A stretch of DNA of 13,400 nt from positions 1 to 13,400 of the forward strand of contig JAJYPU010000042.1 of the NCBI GenBank assembly GCA_021795095.1, written 5' to 3'. Under the pieces are notes generated by a model. The model was not told where the DNA came from. It made no database searches and saw only the letters and a program-made list of their open reading frames with translations. Below are positions 1 to 7,865 of the stretch, piece by piece; positions within the stretch are counted from its first letter, which is position 1, and each line of letters begins with the position of its first letter. Origin of the DNA: Actinomycetes bacterium (GTDB lineage Bacteria; Actinomycetota; Acidimicrobiia; Acidimicrobiales; RAAP-2). The position numbers were made by a program, and so were the translations under genes.

Positions 1-77
1 GGGAAGTTCCGTTCGCGCTGACAGGCGATGATGAACTCGAGGATCTGACGGCGCATGGGGGTGAGGACCTCAGCCAT
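1..77 (-). CDS. lexA: LexA repressor, N-terminal 25 codons only (runs off the left edge)
   Basis: The minus strand reads ATG at 77 and continues open to the window edge, giving MAEVLTPMRRQILEFI followed by IACQRERNF. This matches the start of the LexA winged-helix DNA-binding domain, in which a 'LT.RQ..IL.FI' helix opens the protein. An AAAGGAG ribosome site (plus-strand 82-88) sits 4 bases before the ATG, which fixes the start. LexA represses the SOS regulon and cleaves itself when RecA is activated by single-stranded DNA; the cleavage site and Ser-Lys dyad lie outside the window. The identification is strongly supported by two LexA-type boxes directly upstream, as expected for an autoregulated lexA. 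Only about a tenth of the protein is visible, so integrity of the rest cannot be judged. Confidence 0.85.
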   Translation of the reverse strand, partial: MAEVLTPMRRQILEFIIACQRERNF

Positions 78-94
78 GGCACTCCTTTCACGAA

Positions 95-108
95 CGAACA
101 ACTGTTCG
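95..108. promoter_or_regulatory. LexA operator (SOS box) 1 of lexA
   Basis: The sequence CGAACAACTGTTCG fits the actinobacterial SOS consensus CGAAC-N4-GTTCG with both half-sites perfect. It lies between the lexA -10 element and the ribosome site, over the expected transcription start, so it is suited to autorepression. Confidence 0.9.
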
Positions 109-109
109 T

Positions 110-138
110 ATCGTAGCGACTGCAGCGCTGAGAATCAA
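110..138 (-). promoter_or_regulatory. lexA promoter
   Basis: On the minus strand, TTGATT (plus-strand 133-138) and TACGAT (110-115) are separated by exactly 17 bases, a good sigma-70-type -35/-10 pair for lexA. One LexA box overlaps the -35 element and the other lies just past the -10 where transcription should start, so bound LexA would block polymerase. Assignment is by eye from consensus; the start site is inferred. Confidence 0.65.
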
Positions 139-149
139 ACACCTGTTCG
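136..149. promoter_or_regulatory. LexA operator (SOS box) 2 of lexA, one mismatch
   Basis: The sequence CAAACACCTGTTCG matches CGAAC-N4-GTTCG except for one base in the left half-site. It overlaps the lexA -35 hexamer. Its centre is about 41 bp from box 1, close to four helical turns, so two LexA dimers could bind the same face. It is probably weaker than box 1. It might also influence the divergent liv transcription unit, though no liv promoter could be placed with confidence. Confidence 0.75.
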
Positions 150-208
150 TAAGACGCAGGTCACGTTATTTGGGTCGAACGGTAGTTGGATGACCCAATA
201 CACATTCC

Positions 209-253
209 TTCGTACTGCTACTGTGCTGCGATGGCCAAGGTGGCCAGTACGAA
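209..253 (+). repeat. Inverted repeat in the leader upstream of livK
   Basis: TTCGTACTG (209-217) and CAGTACGAA (245-253) are perfect 9-base complements enclosing 27 bases. The inner part contains GCCA/TGGC (234-237 and 241-244), which can extend the fold. It sits in the roughly 185-base stretch between the lexA operators and livK. It could be an operator or a structured 5' leader. I see no match to a riboswitch class I know, and no clear liv promoter; the rest of 150-320 shows nothing else I can assign. Confidence 0.35.
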
Positions 254-323
254 TCCGCTGGGGTGGCTCGGGGGTGTCCAGTATGCGACACACCCGTGCG
301 CCTGGGGGAGTTATTACACAGTT

Positions 324-330
324 GAGGAGG
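324..330 (+). promoter_or_regulatory. Ribosome binding site that sets the livK start
   Basis: GAGGAGG is a near-perfect Shine-Dalgarno sequence ending 5 bases before TTG at 336. It selects that TTG over the upstream in-frame ATG at 186, which would add 50 residues that do not resemble a signal peptide. Confidence 0.8.
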
Positions 331-335
331 ACGAG

Positions 336-1517
336 TTGATTAAGCCTCGTTTGAACAAGACGGTGGCGGCGGTTACGACCAGTGCCCTGCTGTTGATGGC
401 GGTGCCGGCTGTCGGCATCGCGTCAACCTCGGGGGCTGCGGGCAAGCCGACCTACGTCATTGGATATCAAGGACCGCTCTCGGGTGGGAACCAGCAGCTC
501 GGGTTGAACATGGTGTTCGCGGTCCAGCTGGCGATCAACCAGGCGAACGCGTCAGGCAAGCTTCCCTTCAAGTTGAAGATTGCGACCTATGACGACCAAG
601 GCGACCCGACCATCGCACCAACCCAGGCGCAAGCCGCTATCGCGAACAAGAACCTGGTTGCAGTCGTTGGACCGGCGTTCTCGGGTGCGACGGCAGCTTC
701 TGAGCCGTTCTACCACAAGGCCCACCTGGCGACCGTGAGTCCTTCGGCGACGAACCCGAAGTTGGCGACCAACCACTGGAACAACTTCTTCCGCGTGGTT
801 GCTGACGACAACGTCCAGGGACCGGCTGACGCTAACTACGTGGTCAAGAAGCTGAAGAAGACCAAGGTCTACGTCGTCAACGACGGTACGGCCTACGGTT
901 CGGGCGTGGCTTCGGCCTTCGCGTCACAGGCGACCAAGGACGGCGCGACGGTGACCCCGGCGACTGTTCCTGGTACCTCACAGTGCCAGAACGGTACTGC
1001 GTCTTCGACCGAGTACACCTCGGCGGCGGCACAGGTCGTGGCGAGCGGTGCTGACGCCATGTTCTACGGCGGCTACTACTGCGACCTCGGTCTGTTCCTC
1101 GGCCAGCTGCAGTCGGCCGGGTACACGGGCATCGTGATGTCCGACGACGGTGCACTGTCACCGGCGTTGATTCAGAACACGACGCCCGCGTCGGCCGCAA
1201 ACGGCGTCTACCTGACGTGCGCGTGCTCGAGCTCAACGAGCAAGGTGTTCAACCGTAAGTACCAGGCCCTGGCGCACTTCAGCGCCGCCAACGCGACCTA
1301 CGCGCCCGAGTCCTACGACGCGACGAACGCGATCATCGCGGCGATGAAGAAGTTGAAGAAGATCACCCGCGCGGGCATCGTTGCGCAGTTGCACAAGCTG
1401 GTCATGAAGGGTATGACCAAGGTGATTCGCTTCCAGCCCAATGGCAACATCGCGGGTTCGGCGATCTACGTGAACCAGGTCAAGAACGGAAAGATCGTTC
1501 AGATCGGTCTTGAGTAG
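336..1517 (+). CDS. livK: Branched-chain amino acid / amide ABC transporter substrate-binding protein (LivK type)
   Basis: This 393-residue exported protein captures a small substrate (leucine-type amino acid, amide or urea-like compound) for the permease and ATPases encoded next. It starts at TTG 336 behind a strong ribosome site. Residues 1-30 form a classical signal peptide: basic start (IKPRLNK), hydrophobic core (VTTSALLLMAVPAVG), then small residues. The mature part has features of the periplasmic-binding-protein type I fold used by LivK/AmiC: 'YVIGYQGPLSGG' near residue 40, 'VVGPAFSGATAASEPFYHKA' after the first lobe, and 'YDATNAI' late in the protein. There is no lipobox cysteine after the signal core, unusual for a binding protein in a single-membrane bacterium. 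Four cysteines in the mature part could form disulfides. The exact ligand cannot be told from sequence. Confidence 0.88.
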   Translation: MIKPRLNKTVAAVTTSALLLMAVPAVGIASTSGAAGKPTYVIGYQGPLSGGNQQLGLNMVFAVQLAINQANASGKLPFKLKIATYDDQGDPTIAPTQAQAAIANKNLVAVVGPAFSGATAASEPFYHKAHLATVSPSATNPKLATNHWNNFFRVVADDNVQGPADANYVVKKLKKTKVYVVNDGTAYGSGVASAFASQATKDGATVTPATVPGTSQCQNGTASSTEYTSAAAQVVASGADAMFYGGYYCDLGLFLGQLQSAGYTGIVMSDDGALSPALIQNTTPASAANGVYLTCACSSSTSKVFNRKYQALAHFSAANATYAPESYDATNAIIAAMKKLKKITRAGIVAQLHKLVMKGMTKVIRFQPNGNIAGSAIYVNQVKNGKIVQIGLE

Positions 1518-1534
1518 TCACTGAAGTTGTTTGA

Positions 1535-1569
1535 ACGGAAGGGCCGGGGGTTTCCCCCGGCCCTTCCGT
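1535..1569 (+). terminator. Strong hairpin after livK (partial terminator or mRNA 3' stabiliser)
   Basis: ACGGAAGGGCCGGGGG (1535-1550) and its exact complement (1554-1569) form a 16-bp, very GC-rich stem with a TTT loop, 17 bases after the livK stop. Only a short, weak T stretch follows (ATTTGATT). Because livH begins 40 bases on with no obvious promoter of its own, the hairpin probably lets only part of transcription through and protects the livK message. That would give more binding protein than permease, as is common in ABC transporter operons. Confidence 0.8.
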
Positions 1570-1609
1570 ATTTGATTACACTTTCGTCGGACCGTTCTAG
1601 GGGGCACTG

Positions 1610-2572
1610 TTGGGAGCATTCGGGCACTATCTCACGGGGCACTTCGCCACGCTTCGTCTTGAGTTCTGGGCGCTGTTCGTGGGCGGCCTCGCCAATGGTG
1701 TTCTCTACGGCATGGTGGCGGTCGGCTACACGCTCGTCTACGGCGTTCTTCGCCTCATCAACTTCGCCCACTCGGAGATTTTCATGTCGGGCGGGTTCGC
1801 CGGCTACTTCGTGATGAAGTCGTTGGTGGGCACCGCGGTCCCGTCGGGCATCGCGTCGGTCGGACTCATCGTGCTCGGGATCGTCGTTGGAGGCATCGTC
1901 GGTGCAGTAATGGCCACGCTCGTCGAACGGGTCGCGTACCGGCCGTTGCGGCGACGACGAGCGCCCGCCCTCGCGTATCTGATTAGCGCAATCGGTGCGT
2001 CCTACTTCCTCTACAACATGGCGGGCAAGGAGTTCGGCCGGGTGCCGATCTCGATGCCCCAGCCCTACATCAACCACCCGATCTTCCACATTTTCGGCGC
2101 CCCGGTCCAGATGTACTACGTCATCATCCTCCTCGCTGGTGCGGTCATGTTCCTCACGCTGGACCGGATTGTGGCTAAGACCAAGCTCGGTCGCAGCATC
2201 CGGGCGGTCGCCCAGGACGCCGAGACCGCGTCGCTGATGGGTGTCAACATCGACCGAACGATCGTGCTCACCTTCATCGTCGGCGGAGCACTCGGCGGCG
2301 CGGCCGGATTCCTCTTCGGCATGGGCACCGGTGTATCGAACACGATGGGATTCGTTCCAGCCCTGAAGGCCTTCACCGCCGCCGTGCTGGGTGGTATCGG
2401 GAACCTGCGCGGCGCGATGATCGGCGGATTCCTGCTCGGCGTGGTCGAGAGTCTCTCGGTTGTCTTCGTACAGGCCGCCTACATGGACGTGGTGGCCTTC
2501 GGGATCTTGGTGGCGGTATTGCTCTTCCGTCCGACCGGCATCCTCGGTGAGCGGCTGGGGAGGTCGGCGTGA
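1610..2572 (+). CDS. livH: Branched-chain amino acid ABC transporter permease (LivH type)
   Basis: This 320-residue integral membrane protein is one half of the transporter's membrane channel, pairing with LivM. It shows the LivH signature near the N-terminus: 'NGVLYGMVAVGYTLVYGVLRLINFAHSEIFM' spans roughly residues 29-59. The cytoplasmic EAA-like loop region 'TKLGRSIRAVAQDAETASLMGVNID' docks with the ATPases. The C-terminus has several glycine-rich helices ('AVLGGIGNLRGAMIGGFLLGVVE'). Length is normal for the family. The start is TTG 1610 with a modest AGGGGG ribosome site; no better ATG/GTG precedes the conserved region. The stop overlaps the livM start by 4 bases (GTGA), indicating translational coupling. 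Confidence 0.92.
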   Translation: MGAFGHYLTGHFATLRLEFWALFVGGLANGVLYGMVAVGYTLVYGVLRLINFAHSEIFMSGGFAGYFVMKSLVGTAVPSGIASVGLIVLGIVVGGIVGAVMATLVERVAYRPLRRRRAPALAYLISAIGASYFLYNMAGKEFGRVPISMPQPYINHPIFHIFGAPVQMYYVIILLAGAVMFLTLDRIVAKTKLGRSIRAVAQDAETASLMGVNIDRTIVLTFIVGGALGGAAGFLFGMGTGVSNTMGFVPALKAFTAAVLGGIGNLRGAMIGGFLLGVVESLSVVFVQAAYMDVVAFGILVAVLLFRPTGILGERLGRSA

Positions 2573-3912
2573 AGCGCTTCTTTGCCAATGCGCACGTGAA
2601 GCGGCTGTTCTCTGCGATTGCAGCCATGGCGGTGCTCGAGTTGATGACTGGGCCCCCGGGCAGCGCTCTTTCCCCGACGGCGGGTTTCACCGGCTCCTTC
2701 GGCGAGGCCTCGTCGTTCTTTGGACTCTTTCGGACACAGCGATGGGTGGTTTTCCTCTTTATAGCGCTGGTCATGTTCGCGATTTGGACGACGTGGCTCA
2801 CGTGGGGCGAACAGGTTCGGACCGCGGCGTCGAAGGCCATGAGCGTTCCTCGGGCCGCCACGCACACGCGCCCAGTTCGCTGGGGGATGATTCTCGTCCT
2901 CCTCGTGGTCGCACTGTTGCTGCCACGGCTCATCACTGACCCGTTCTGGCAGGCCGCCATGGTCGAACAGATCGCGGTCTACGTGTTGCTCGCACTCGGT
3001 CTCAATGTGGTCGTGGGCTTTGCGGGTTTGCTGGACCTGGGGTTCGTGGCGTTCTACGCGATTGGTGCGTATACGACGGCATGGGTCACCGGAGCGCTGC
3101 CGACGGCGGCACCGTTCGGCATCCACTTCAACAACTTTTACGCGATTCCCATCGCGATCGCGCTCGCGATGGGCGCCGGCATCATCCTTGGGGCGCCGAC
3201 CCTGCGGCTCCGCGGTGACTACTTGGCCATCGTGACGTTGGGCTTCGGTGAGATCATCACCATCTTTGCCAACAACCTGTATGGCATCACGGGTGGCTCG
3301 CAGGGCACCAATACGATTCCGCACTTCTCGCTGCACGTGGGCCCCATCAAGTACCTCTGGGGTCTCACGCCGGTGCCCTATTACTACTTGACGATCGTAT
3401 TCGTCATCCTGTTCCTGATCGGGTTCAAACTGCTGGAGCATTCGCGGGTCGGCCGTGCCTGGACCGCCATCCGCGAGGACGAGGTCGCCGCAGAATCGGT
3501 GGGCATCAACCCGCTCAAGTACAAGGTCATGGCGTTCGCAATCGGAGCATCCACCGCGGGCTTCGCCGGTGTCGTGACCGCGAGCCAATCGAACACCATC
3601 TTCCCGTCGAGCTTCACGCTGCAGTTCTCGATCAACATCCTCGTGCTGGTGATTTTCGGTGGCATGGGCTCGATCACCGGCGTGGTGCTCGGTGCGATCG
3701 TCATCCAGACCGGCTCGATGTTCCTGCTGCACTCGCCGCCTGCGGGGTACCAGCCACAGGACCTCTACATCTACCTGGGCGCGTTGCTTGTCGTGATGAT
3801 GATCTTCCGTCCGGCGGGTCTCGTTCCGTCGCGTCGACGTCACCGCGAGATCGGGCTCGCCGAGCAGGGCGAGGGCCATATGAACGAAGTATTGACGGGA
3901 GACACGCCGTGA
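2569..3912 (+). CDS. livM: Branched-chain amino acid ABC transporter permease (LivM type)
   Basis: This 447-residue membrane protein is the second channel subunit. The conserved core begins near residue 130 with 'YVLLALGLNVVVGFAGLLDLGFVAFYAIGAYTTA', the LivM hallmark. The ATPase-docking loop 'SRVGRAWTAIREDEVAAESVGIN' and the closing 'FGGMGSITGVVLGA' segment follow. About 130 residues precede the core, with hydrophobic segments near 12-24, 59-77 and 105-119. A comparable N-terminal extension exists in long LivM proteins such as that of E. coli, so this is not a fusion. The start GTG 2569 overlaps the livH stop and the end overlaps the livG start by 4 bases. The C-terminal tail after residue 420 is polar and cytoplasmic. 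Confidence 0.92.
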   Translation: MKRFFANAHVKRLFSAIAAMAVLELMTGPPGSALSPTAGFTGSFGEASSFFGLFRTQRWVVFLFIALVMFAIWTTWLTWGEQVRTAASKAMSVPRAATHTRPVRWGMILVLLVVALLLPRLITDPFWQAAMVEQIAVYVLLALGLNVVVGFAGLLDLGFVAFYAIGAYTTAWVTGALPTAAPFGIHFNNFYAIPIAIALAMGAGIILGAPTLRLRGDYLAIVTLGFGEIITIFANNLYGITGGSQGTNTIPHFSLHVGPIKYLWGLTPVPYYYLTIVFVILFLIGFKLLEHSRVGRAWTAIREDEVAAESVGINPLKYKVMAFAIGASTAGFAGVVTASQSNTIFPSSFTLQFSINILVLVIFGGMGSITGVVLGAIVIQTGSMFLLHSPPAGYQPQDLYIYLGALLVVMMIFRPAGLVPSRRRHREIGLAEQGEGHMNEVLTGDTP

Positions 3913-4715
3913 GCGACAATATCTTCGACGTTGGCCACGTGACACTTCGTTTTGGTGGCGTGGTCTCCCTGAACGACGTGACACTGCACCAAGAGCGTGG
4001 TGAGATCCTGGCGGTCATCGGCCCGAACGGTGCCGGCAAGACCTCGCTGTTCAACTCCCTGACGGGCGTCTATCAGCCCCAGGAGGGGACCATCACCTTT
4101 CAGGGGAAAGACGCCAAGCCCATGAACGTCATTGGCAAGAAGCCTCACCGCGTGAGCGCGGCTGGTGTTGCCCGGACGTTCCAGGCGTCTCGGATGTTCA
4201 GCGCCTTGACGGCCTTTGAAAACATCAAGATCGGCGCAGAGTCACATCGCGGGATCGGCGTGGTAGGCGCGATGTTGCGCGGACCCGCCACCCGGCGTGA
4301 CGAGAAGCTCTCAGATGATCGCACGGTAGAGCTCCTGGACTTCGTGGGGCTGCGAGCCAAGGCGAACGTGATCTCCTCGTCGCTGTCCTACGGGGATCGT
4401 CGGCGCCTGGAGATCGCCCGCGGGCTGGCGACGGGACCGCAAGTGCTCCTGCTCGATGAGCCCGCCGCCGGGACCAATCCGTCGGAGAAACTCGAGTTGA
4501 CGAAGCTGATTCGCAAGGTTCGCGATGAGATGGGCGTCTCGATCCTGTTGATCGAACACGACATGAAGCTCGTGATGTCACTCGCCGAGCGGCTCTACGT
4601 GCTCAACTTCGGTAGCGTCATCGCCCAGGGCACTCCGGAAGAGATCCGGGCGAACGACAAGGTCATCGAGGCCTATCTCGGTTCGACCGCGACTGAGACG
4701 GGGGACCGATCGTGA
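3909..4715 (+). CDS. livG: Branched-chain amino acid ABC transporter ATP-binding protein (LivG type)
   Basis: This 268-residue cytoplasmic ATPase powers the transporter together with LivF. Visible motifs, in order: Walker A GPNGAGKT (residues 38-45), Q-loop FQ (91-92), signature LSYGD in place of LSGGQ (159-163), Walker B VLLLDEP (179-185) and switch histidine in 'LLIEHDMKLVM' (217). 'VARTFQASRMFSALTAFENI' and the C-terminal 'GTPEEIRANDKVIEAYLG' are characteristic of the LivG subfamily. All catalytic residues are present. It starts at GTG 3909, overlapping livM by 4 bases, and ends in a 4-base overlap with livF. Confidence 0.94.
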   Translation: MSDNIFDVGHVTLRFGGVVSLNDVTLHQERGEILAVIGPNGAGKTSLFNSLTGVYQPQEGTITFQGKDAKPMNVIGKKPHRVSAAGVARTFQASRMFSALTAFENIKIGAESHRGIGVVGAMLRGPATRRDEKLSDDRTVELLDFVGLRAKANVISSSLSYGDRRRLEIARGLATGPQVLLLDEPAAGTNPSEKLELTKLIRKVRDEMGVSILLIEHDMKLVMSLAERLYVLNFGSVIAQGTPEEIRANDKVIEAYLGSTATETGDRS

Positions 4716-5425
4716 TGCTCGAGGTACACGATGCGGTGGTTCGCTACGGCGCGATCACTGCGTTACACGGTATTTCCTTCGAAGTAAACCAGGGCGAGAT
4801 CGTGACGTTGCTCGGCGCCAACGGGGCGGGCAAGACGACGACGCTCCGGATGCTGTCTGGTCTGCACGCGCCCCAAAGCGGCCGGATCATGTTCGAGGGG
4901 CAGGACGTCACCACCACCAAGGCTCACATGTTCACGACCCTTGGTATCGGCCACGTCCCCGAGGGCCGGCGAATCTTTCCGCAGATGACCGTCGAGGAGA
5001 ATCTGGAGATCGGCGCCTTCAGACGGCGTGGTTCCTACACCGACGATATGGAACGGATGTACGAGACGTTCCCCATCTTGAAAGAGCGTCGCAAGCAGAT
5101 AGGCGGCAACTTGTCGGGCGGTGAGCAGCAGATGCTGGCCATCGGGCGGGCGCTGATGGGCCAGCCCCGATTGCTGCTGCTCGACGAGCCGTCGATGGGG
5201 CTCGCGCCGATGATCGTCGACACGATCTTTCGAATCATCGGTGAGATCCGCGACAGCGGTACGACCGTGTTGGTGGTCGAGCAGAACGCCTCCCAGGCGC
5301 TGCGACTGGCCGACCGCGGCTACGTGATGGAGAACGGCAAGATTGTGTTCGGGGACATCGCGTCGAACCTGCTGACCGACGCACGGGTCCGGGCGGTCTA
5401 CCTCGGCGAGAACGTCGAGTCCTAG
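4712..5425 (+). CDS. livF: Branched-chain amino acid ABC transporter ATP-binding protein (LivF type)
   Basis: This 237-residue partner ATPase forms the LivG-LivF dimer. It has Walker A GANGAGKT (35-42), the LivF-type 'VPEGRRIFPQMTVEENL' Q-loop region (82-98), signature LSGGE (134-138), Walker B LLLLDEP (154-160), and 'VVEQNASQAL' where the usual switch histidine is replaced by Gln, as is normal in LivF. The start is GTG 4712, or the adjacent ATG 4715; the first overlaps the livG stop. This is the last gene of the liv operon. The following 200 bases hold only a GC-rich palindrome (GGCCCG-C-CGGGCC, 5431-5443) and the control region of the efflux unit. Confidence 0.94.
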   Translation: MMLEVHDAVVRYGAITALHGISFEVNQGEIVTLLGANGAGKTTTLRMLSGLHAPQSGRIMFEGQDVTTTKAHMFTTLGIGHVPEGRRIFPQMTVEENLEIGAFRRRGSYTDDMERMYETFPILKERRKQIGGNLSGGEQQMLAIGRALMGQPRLLLLDEPSMGLAPMIVDTIFRIIGEIRDSGTTVLVVEQNASQALRLADRGYVMENGKIVFGDIASNLLTDARVRAVYLGENVES

Positions 5426-5581
5426 GCCGCGGCCCGCCGGGCCTGGCGAGCATGGTGGGCCCGTGCGACGAGGACCCGAAGGTCATCGCGGTATCTCGCG
5501 ACCGGTCTCGCCGCGTCTCGTGACATCTTCGGGAATGGAACACGCGTAGAACCGACACGAGGGGCCCGGCCGCGAATATAC

Positions 5582-5599
5582 TTACTTGTCAACAAGTAA
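5582..5599. promoter_or_regulatory. Probable MarR operator in front of the MFS-marR unit
   Basis: TTACTTGT-CA-ACAAGTAA is a perfect 8-2-8 inverted repeat, AT-rich in a GC-rich setting and 27 bases before the ATG of the exporter. Its size and symmetry suit a MarR dimer. It overlaps a plausible -10 element (TATACT, 5577-5582), with no good -35 seen (CCGACA at 5552-5557 is the nearest). The MarR gene at the end of the same unit is the obvious candidate to bind it. Confidence 0.7.
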
Positions 5600-5625
5600 C
5601 TATCTAATCGCGATTGGACCCGTTG

Positions 5626-7386
5626 ATGGCTCTCAAGCACGCTCACCCGGAACGCTACAAGTGGATCGCGCTTACCAACACCACGTTGGGGATCTTCATG
5701 GCCACGATCAACGGTTCGATCATCTTGATCTCGCTACCGGCGATCTTCCGCGGCGTCGGTATTAACCCGTTGTCACCGGGCAACGTCGGCTACCTCTTGT
5801 GGCTCCTTCAGGGTTATCTCCTGGTCACGGCCGTGCTGGTGATCAGCCTCGGACGACTCGGCGACATAAAGGGACGAGTACGGATCTACAACCTGGGCTT
5901 CGCGGTGTTCTCGGTCGCCTCAATCCTGCTCGCACTGGACCCGTTCAGCCACGGTGCCGGCGCCATGTGGCTCGTGATGTGGCGACTCGTGCAAGGGGTC
6001 GGCGGCGCCATGTTGTTCGCCAACTCGAGTGCGATCATCGTGGACGCATTCCCGCCGGACCAGCGGGGTTTCGCGATGGGAATCAACCAGGTGGCGGCGA
6101 TCGGTGGCTCGTTCGTTGGCCTCATCCTCGGTGGCCTGCTATCGATTGGCGACTGGCGACTCGTCTTCTGGGTCTCGGTACCGGTGGGCATCTTCGGCAC
6201 GATCTGGGGCTACGTGAGTCTTCGCGACAACGGTGAGCGGGCGAACGCCACGATCGACTGGTGGGGTAACGCCACGTTCGCCATTGGTCTGACCTCACTG
6301 CTCGCGGCGATCGTCTACGGCATCCAGCCATACGGTACGAGCTCCATGGGGTGGACCTCGCCGCGGGTGCTGGCCGCGTTCATTGTCGGCGTGCTCTTCC
6401 TCGCCGTCTTCCTCGTCATCGAGACGCGTGTCGAGTCGCCGATGTTCAACCTCCGGCTGTTCAAGATCCGGGCGTTCTTCACCGGGAGCGTCGCCGGACT
6501 GCTCTCGGCGATAGCCCGAGGGGGTTTGCAGTTCATGCTGATCATCTGGCTCCAGGGGATCTGGCTGCCGCTGCACGGCTACAGCTACGCCTCGACGCCG
6601 CTATGGGCGGGCATCTACCTGCTGCCCCTGACTCTCGGCTTCCTCGTCGCCGGACCCGTTTCGGGCTATCTCTCGGACCGTCACGGGGCTCGGATCCTGT
6701 CCACGACGGGTCTGCTGCTCTTCGCCTTCAGCTTCATTGGGCTCCTGATGCTCCCCACGAACTTCCACTACCTGGACTTCGCGTTGCTCGTGGCGCTGAA
6801 CGGTTTAGGCGGCGGGATGTTCTCGGCGCCTAACTCGACGGCGATCATGAACAGCGTGGCGGCCAATGAACGTGGTGGCGCGGCGGGCATCCAGGCAGCG
6901 TTCATGAACTCGGGCATGGTGCTATCCATCGGGGTGTTCTTCTCGCTGATGATCGTGGGGCTCACCAACACGCTGCCGTCAGCTATGTACAAGGGTCTGT
7001 CTGCGCACGGCGTCGCCGCGGCCCAGGCCCACGCTGTGGCGAACCTGCCCGCGGTCGGCAGCCTCTTCTCGTCGTTCCTCGGCTTCAACCCGCTCAAGAG
7101 TCTGCTGGGTAGCCAGTCGGTCGCGCACGTGTCGAGCGCCCAGTGGGTGACCCTGACGGGCAAGCACTTCTTCCCGAACCTCATCCTCTCGCCATTCCAC
7201 CACGGGCTGATCATCGTCTTCACCATGGCGTTTGCGATGGCCATCATCGGTGCGATCTTCTCCGCGCTGCGCGGCCGTCGCTACGTCCACTCGGAACTGT
7301 CAATCCAGCAGCACGTGGAGGACCTGACGATCGCCGGCGGCGCTGTGCCCGGTGAGGTCGCCCTCGAGAGTGACGTCGTGCGATGA
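5626..7386 (+). CDS. MFS transporter, DHA2 (14-helix, EmrB/QacA) type, probable drug efflux
   Basis: This 586-residue membrane protein resembles proton-coupled multidrug exporters. Residues 15-40 form helix 1 ('[19 protein letters not shown]'). MFS motif A '[11 protein letters not shown]' lies at 76-86 between helices 2 and 3, and the motif C-like '[13 protein letters not shown]' lies in the helix 5 region. The length and number of hydrophobic segments fit the 14-helix DHA2 group. Where QacA/EmrB relatives have an Asp in helix 1 ('LDxTIVN'), this protein has Asn, so proton coupling or substrate charge may differ. A long hydrophilic stretch near residues 455-525 precedes the last helix. I chose ATG 5626; in-frame TTG at 5614 and 5623 are alternatives and no clear ribosome site decides. 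The stop overlaps marR (ATGA). The substrate is unknown. Confidence 0.85.
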   Translation: MALKHAHPERYKWIALTNTTLGIFMATINGSIILISLPAIFRGVGINPLSPGNVGYLLWLLQGYLLVTAVLVISLGRLGDIKGRVRIYNLGFAVFSVASILLALDPFSHGAGAMWLVMWRLVQGVGGAMLFANSSAIIVDAFPPDQRGFAMGINQVAAIGGSFVGLILGGLLSIGDWRLVFWVSVPVGIFGTIWGYVSLRDNGERANATIDWWGNATFAIGLTSLLAAIVYGIQPYGTSSMGWTSPRVLAAFIVGVLFLAVFLVIETRVESPMFNLRLFKIRAFFTGSVAGLLSAIARGGLQFMLIIWLQGIWLPLHGYSYASTPLWAGIYLLPLTLGFLVAGPVSGYLSDRHGARILSTTGLLLFAFSFIGLLMLPTNFHYLDFALLVALNGLGGGMFSAPNSTAIMNSVAANERGGAAGIQAAFMNSGMVLSIGVFFSLMIVGLTNTLPSAMYKGLSAHGVAAAQAHAVANLPAVGSLFSSFLGFNPLKSLLGSQSVAHVSSAQWVTLTGKHFFPNLILSPFHHGLIIVFTMAFAMAIIGAIFSALRGRRYVHSELSIQQHVEDLTIAGGAVPGEVALESDVVR

Positions 7387-7829
7387 AACCGCTCACCGGC
7401 GACGAAGACGGCGTCACGGTCGCGGCCAGGCTGAATCTGATCGTCGGTCGACTGATGCGTACGATTCGCCAGCACGCTGCGGCCGGGCTGACCCCCTCCC
7501 AGCTCTCGGCGCTAGTCACTGTGGACGAGCGCGGACCGTTGCGCATCAGCGCGCTCGCGTCCCAGGAGTCCTTGGGGGCGCCCGCCGCGACGAGGGTCGT
7601 GGCCTCACTTGAGGAGGCGGGTCTCGTCACGCGCTCGTCGGACCCCGACGACAAGCGAGCGTCGCTGATCTCTCTGACCCAGGTGGGCGGCGAGACGCTC
7701 AAAGTGCTGCGCAAGGAGCGTGCCACGGGCCTTGGCGCCCAGCTCGATGCCCTGAGTGAGTCGGAGCGCCGGCTCCTGGAACGGGCGCTGCCGGTCCTGG
7801 AGAAGATCTCGCACGATTGTTCACAGTGA
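7383..7829 (+). CDS. MarR family transcriptional regulator
   Basis: This 148-residue protein has the MarR winged-helix layout: an N-terminal dimerisation helix ('[18 protein letters not shown]'), '[27 protein letters not shown]' covering the first DNA-binding helices (about 36-63), recognition region '[21 protein letters not shown]' and the wing '[13 protein letters not shown]' (87-99), then C-terminal dimerisation helices. MarR proteins usually repress a linked efflux gene and release DNA on binding a phenolic or other small ligand. The ATG overlaps the exporter stop by 4 bases, so pump and regulator are co-translated. The perfect inverted repeat at 5582-5599 is its likely target, implying negative autoregulation. 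Confidence 0.9.
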   Translation: MKPLTGDEDGVTVAARLNLIVGRLMRTIRQHAAAGLTPSQLSALVTVDERGPLRISALASQESLGAPAATRVVASLEEAGLVTRSSDPDDKRASLISLTQVGGETLKVLRKERATGLGAQLDALSESERRLLERALPVLEKISHDCSQ

Positions 7830-7865
7830 TCGCGCCACCTGCGCCGACCGTTGGGTCGTCGGAAA

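Noticed and set aside
186..335. N-terminal extension of livK from ATG 186
   Set aside because: The added 50 residues are not a signal peptide and have no ribosome site, while TTG 336 has GAGGAGG 5 bases upstream followed by a classical signal sequence.
1499..2089. 196-residue minus-strand open frame opposite livH
   Set aside because: Low-complexity charged composition and full overlap with a conserved permease mark it as a shadow.
2809..2821. LexA-like CGAAC..GTTCG in livM
   Set aside because: The half-sites are only 2 bases apart instead of 4 and lie inside a coding region.
2479..3984. 501-residue open frame on the minus strand opposite livM
   Set aside because: It is rich in Arg, Asp, His and Gln with no domain, as expected from the antisense of a GC-rich membrane protein gene; the plus strand encodes an unmistakable LivM.
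5431..5443. GGCCCG-C-CGGGCC palindrome after livF as a terminator
   Set aside because: The single-base centre leaves no room for a hairpin loop without losing pairs, and no T tract follows; alternative folds are weak.
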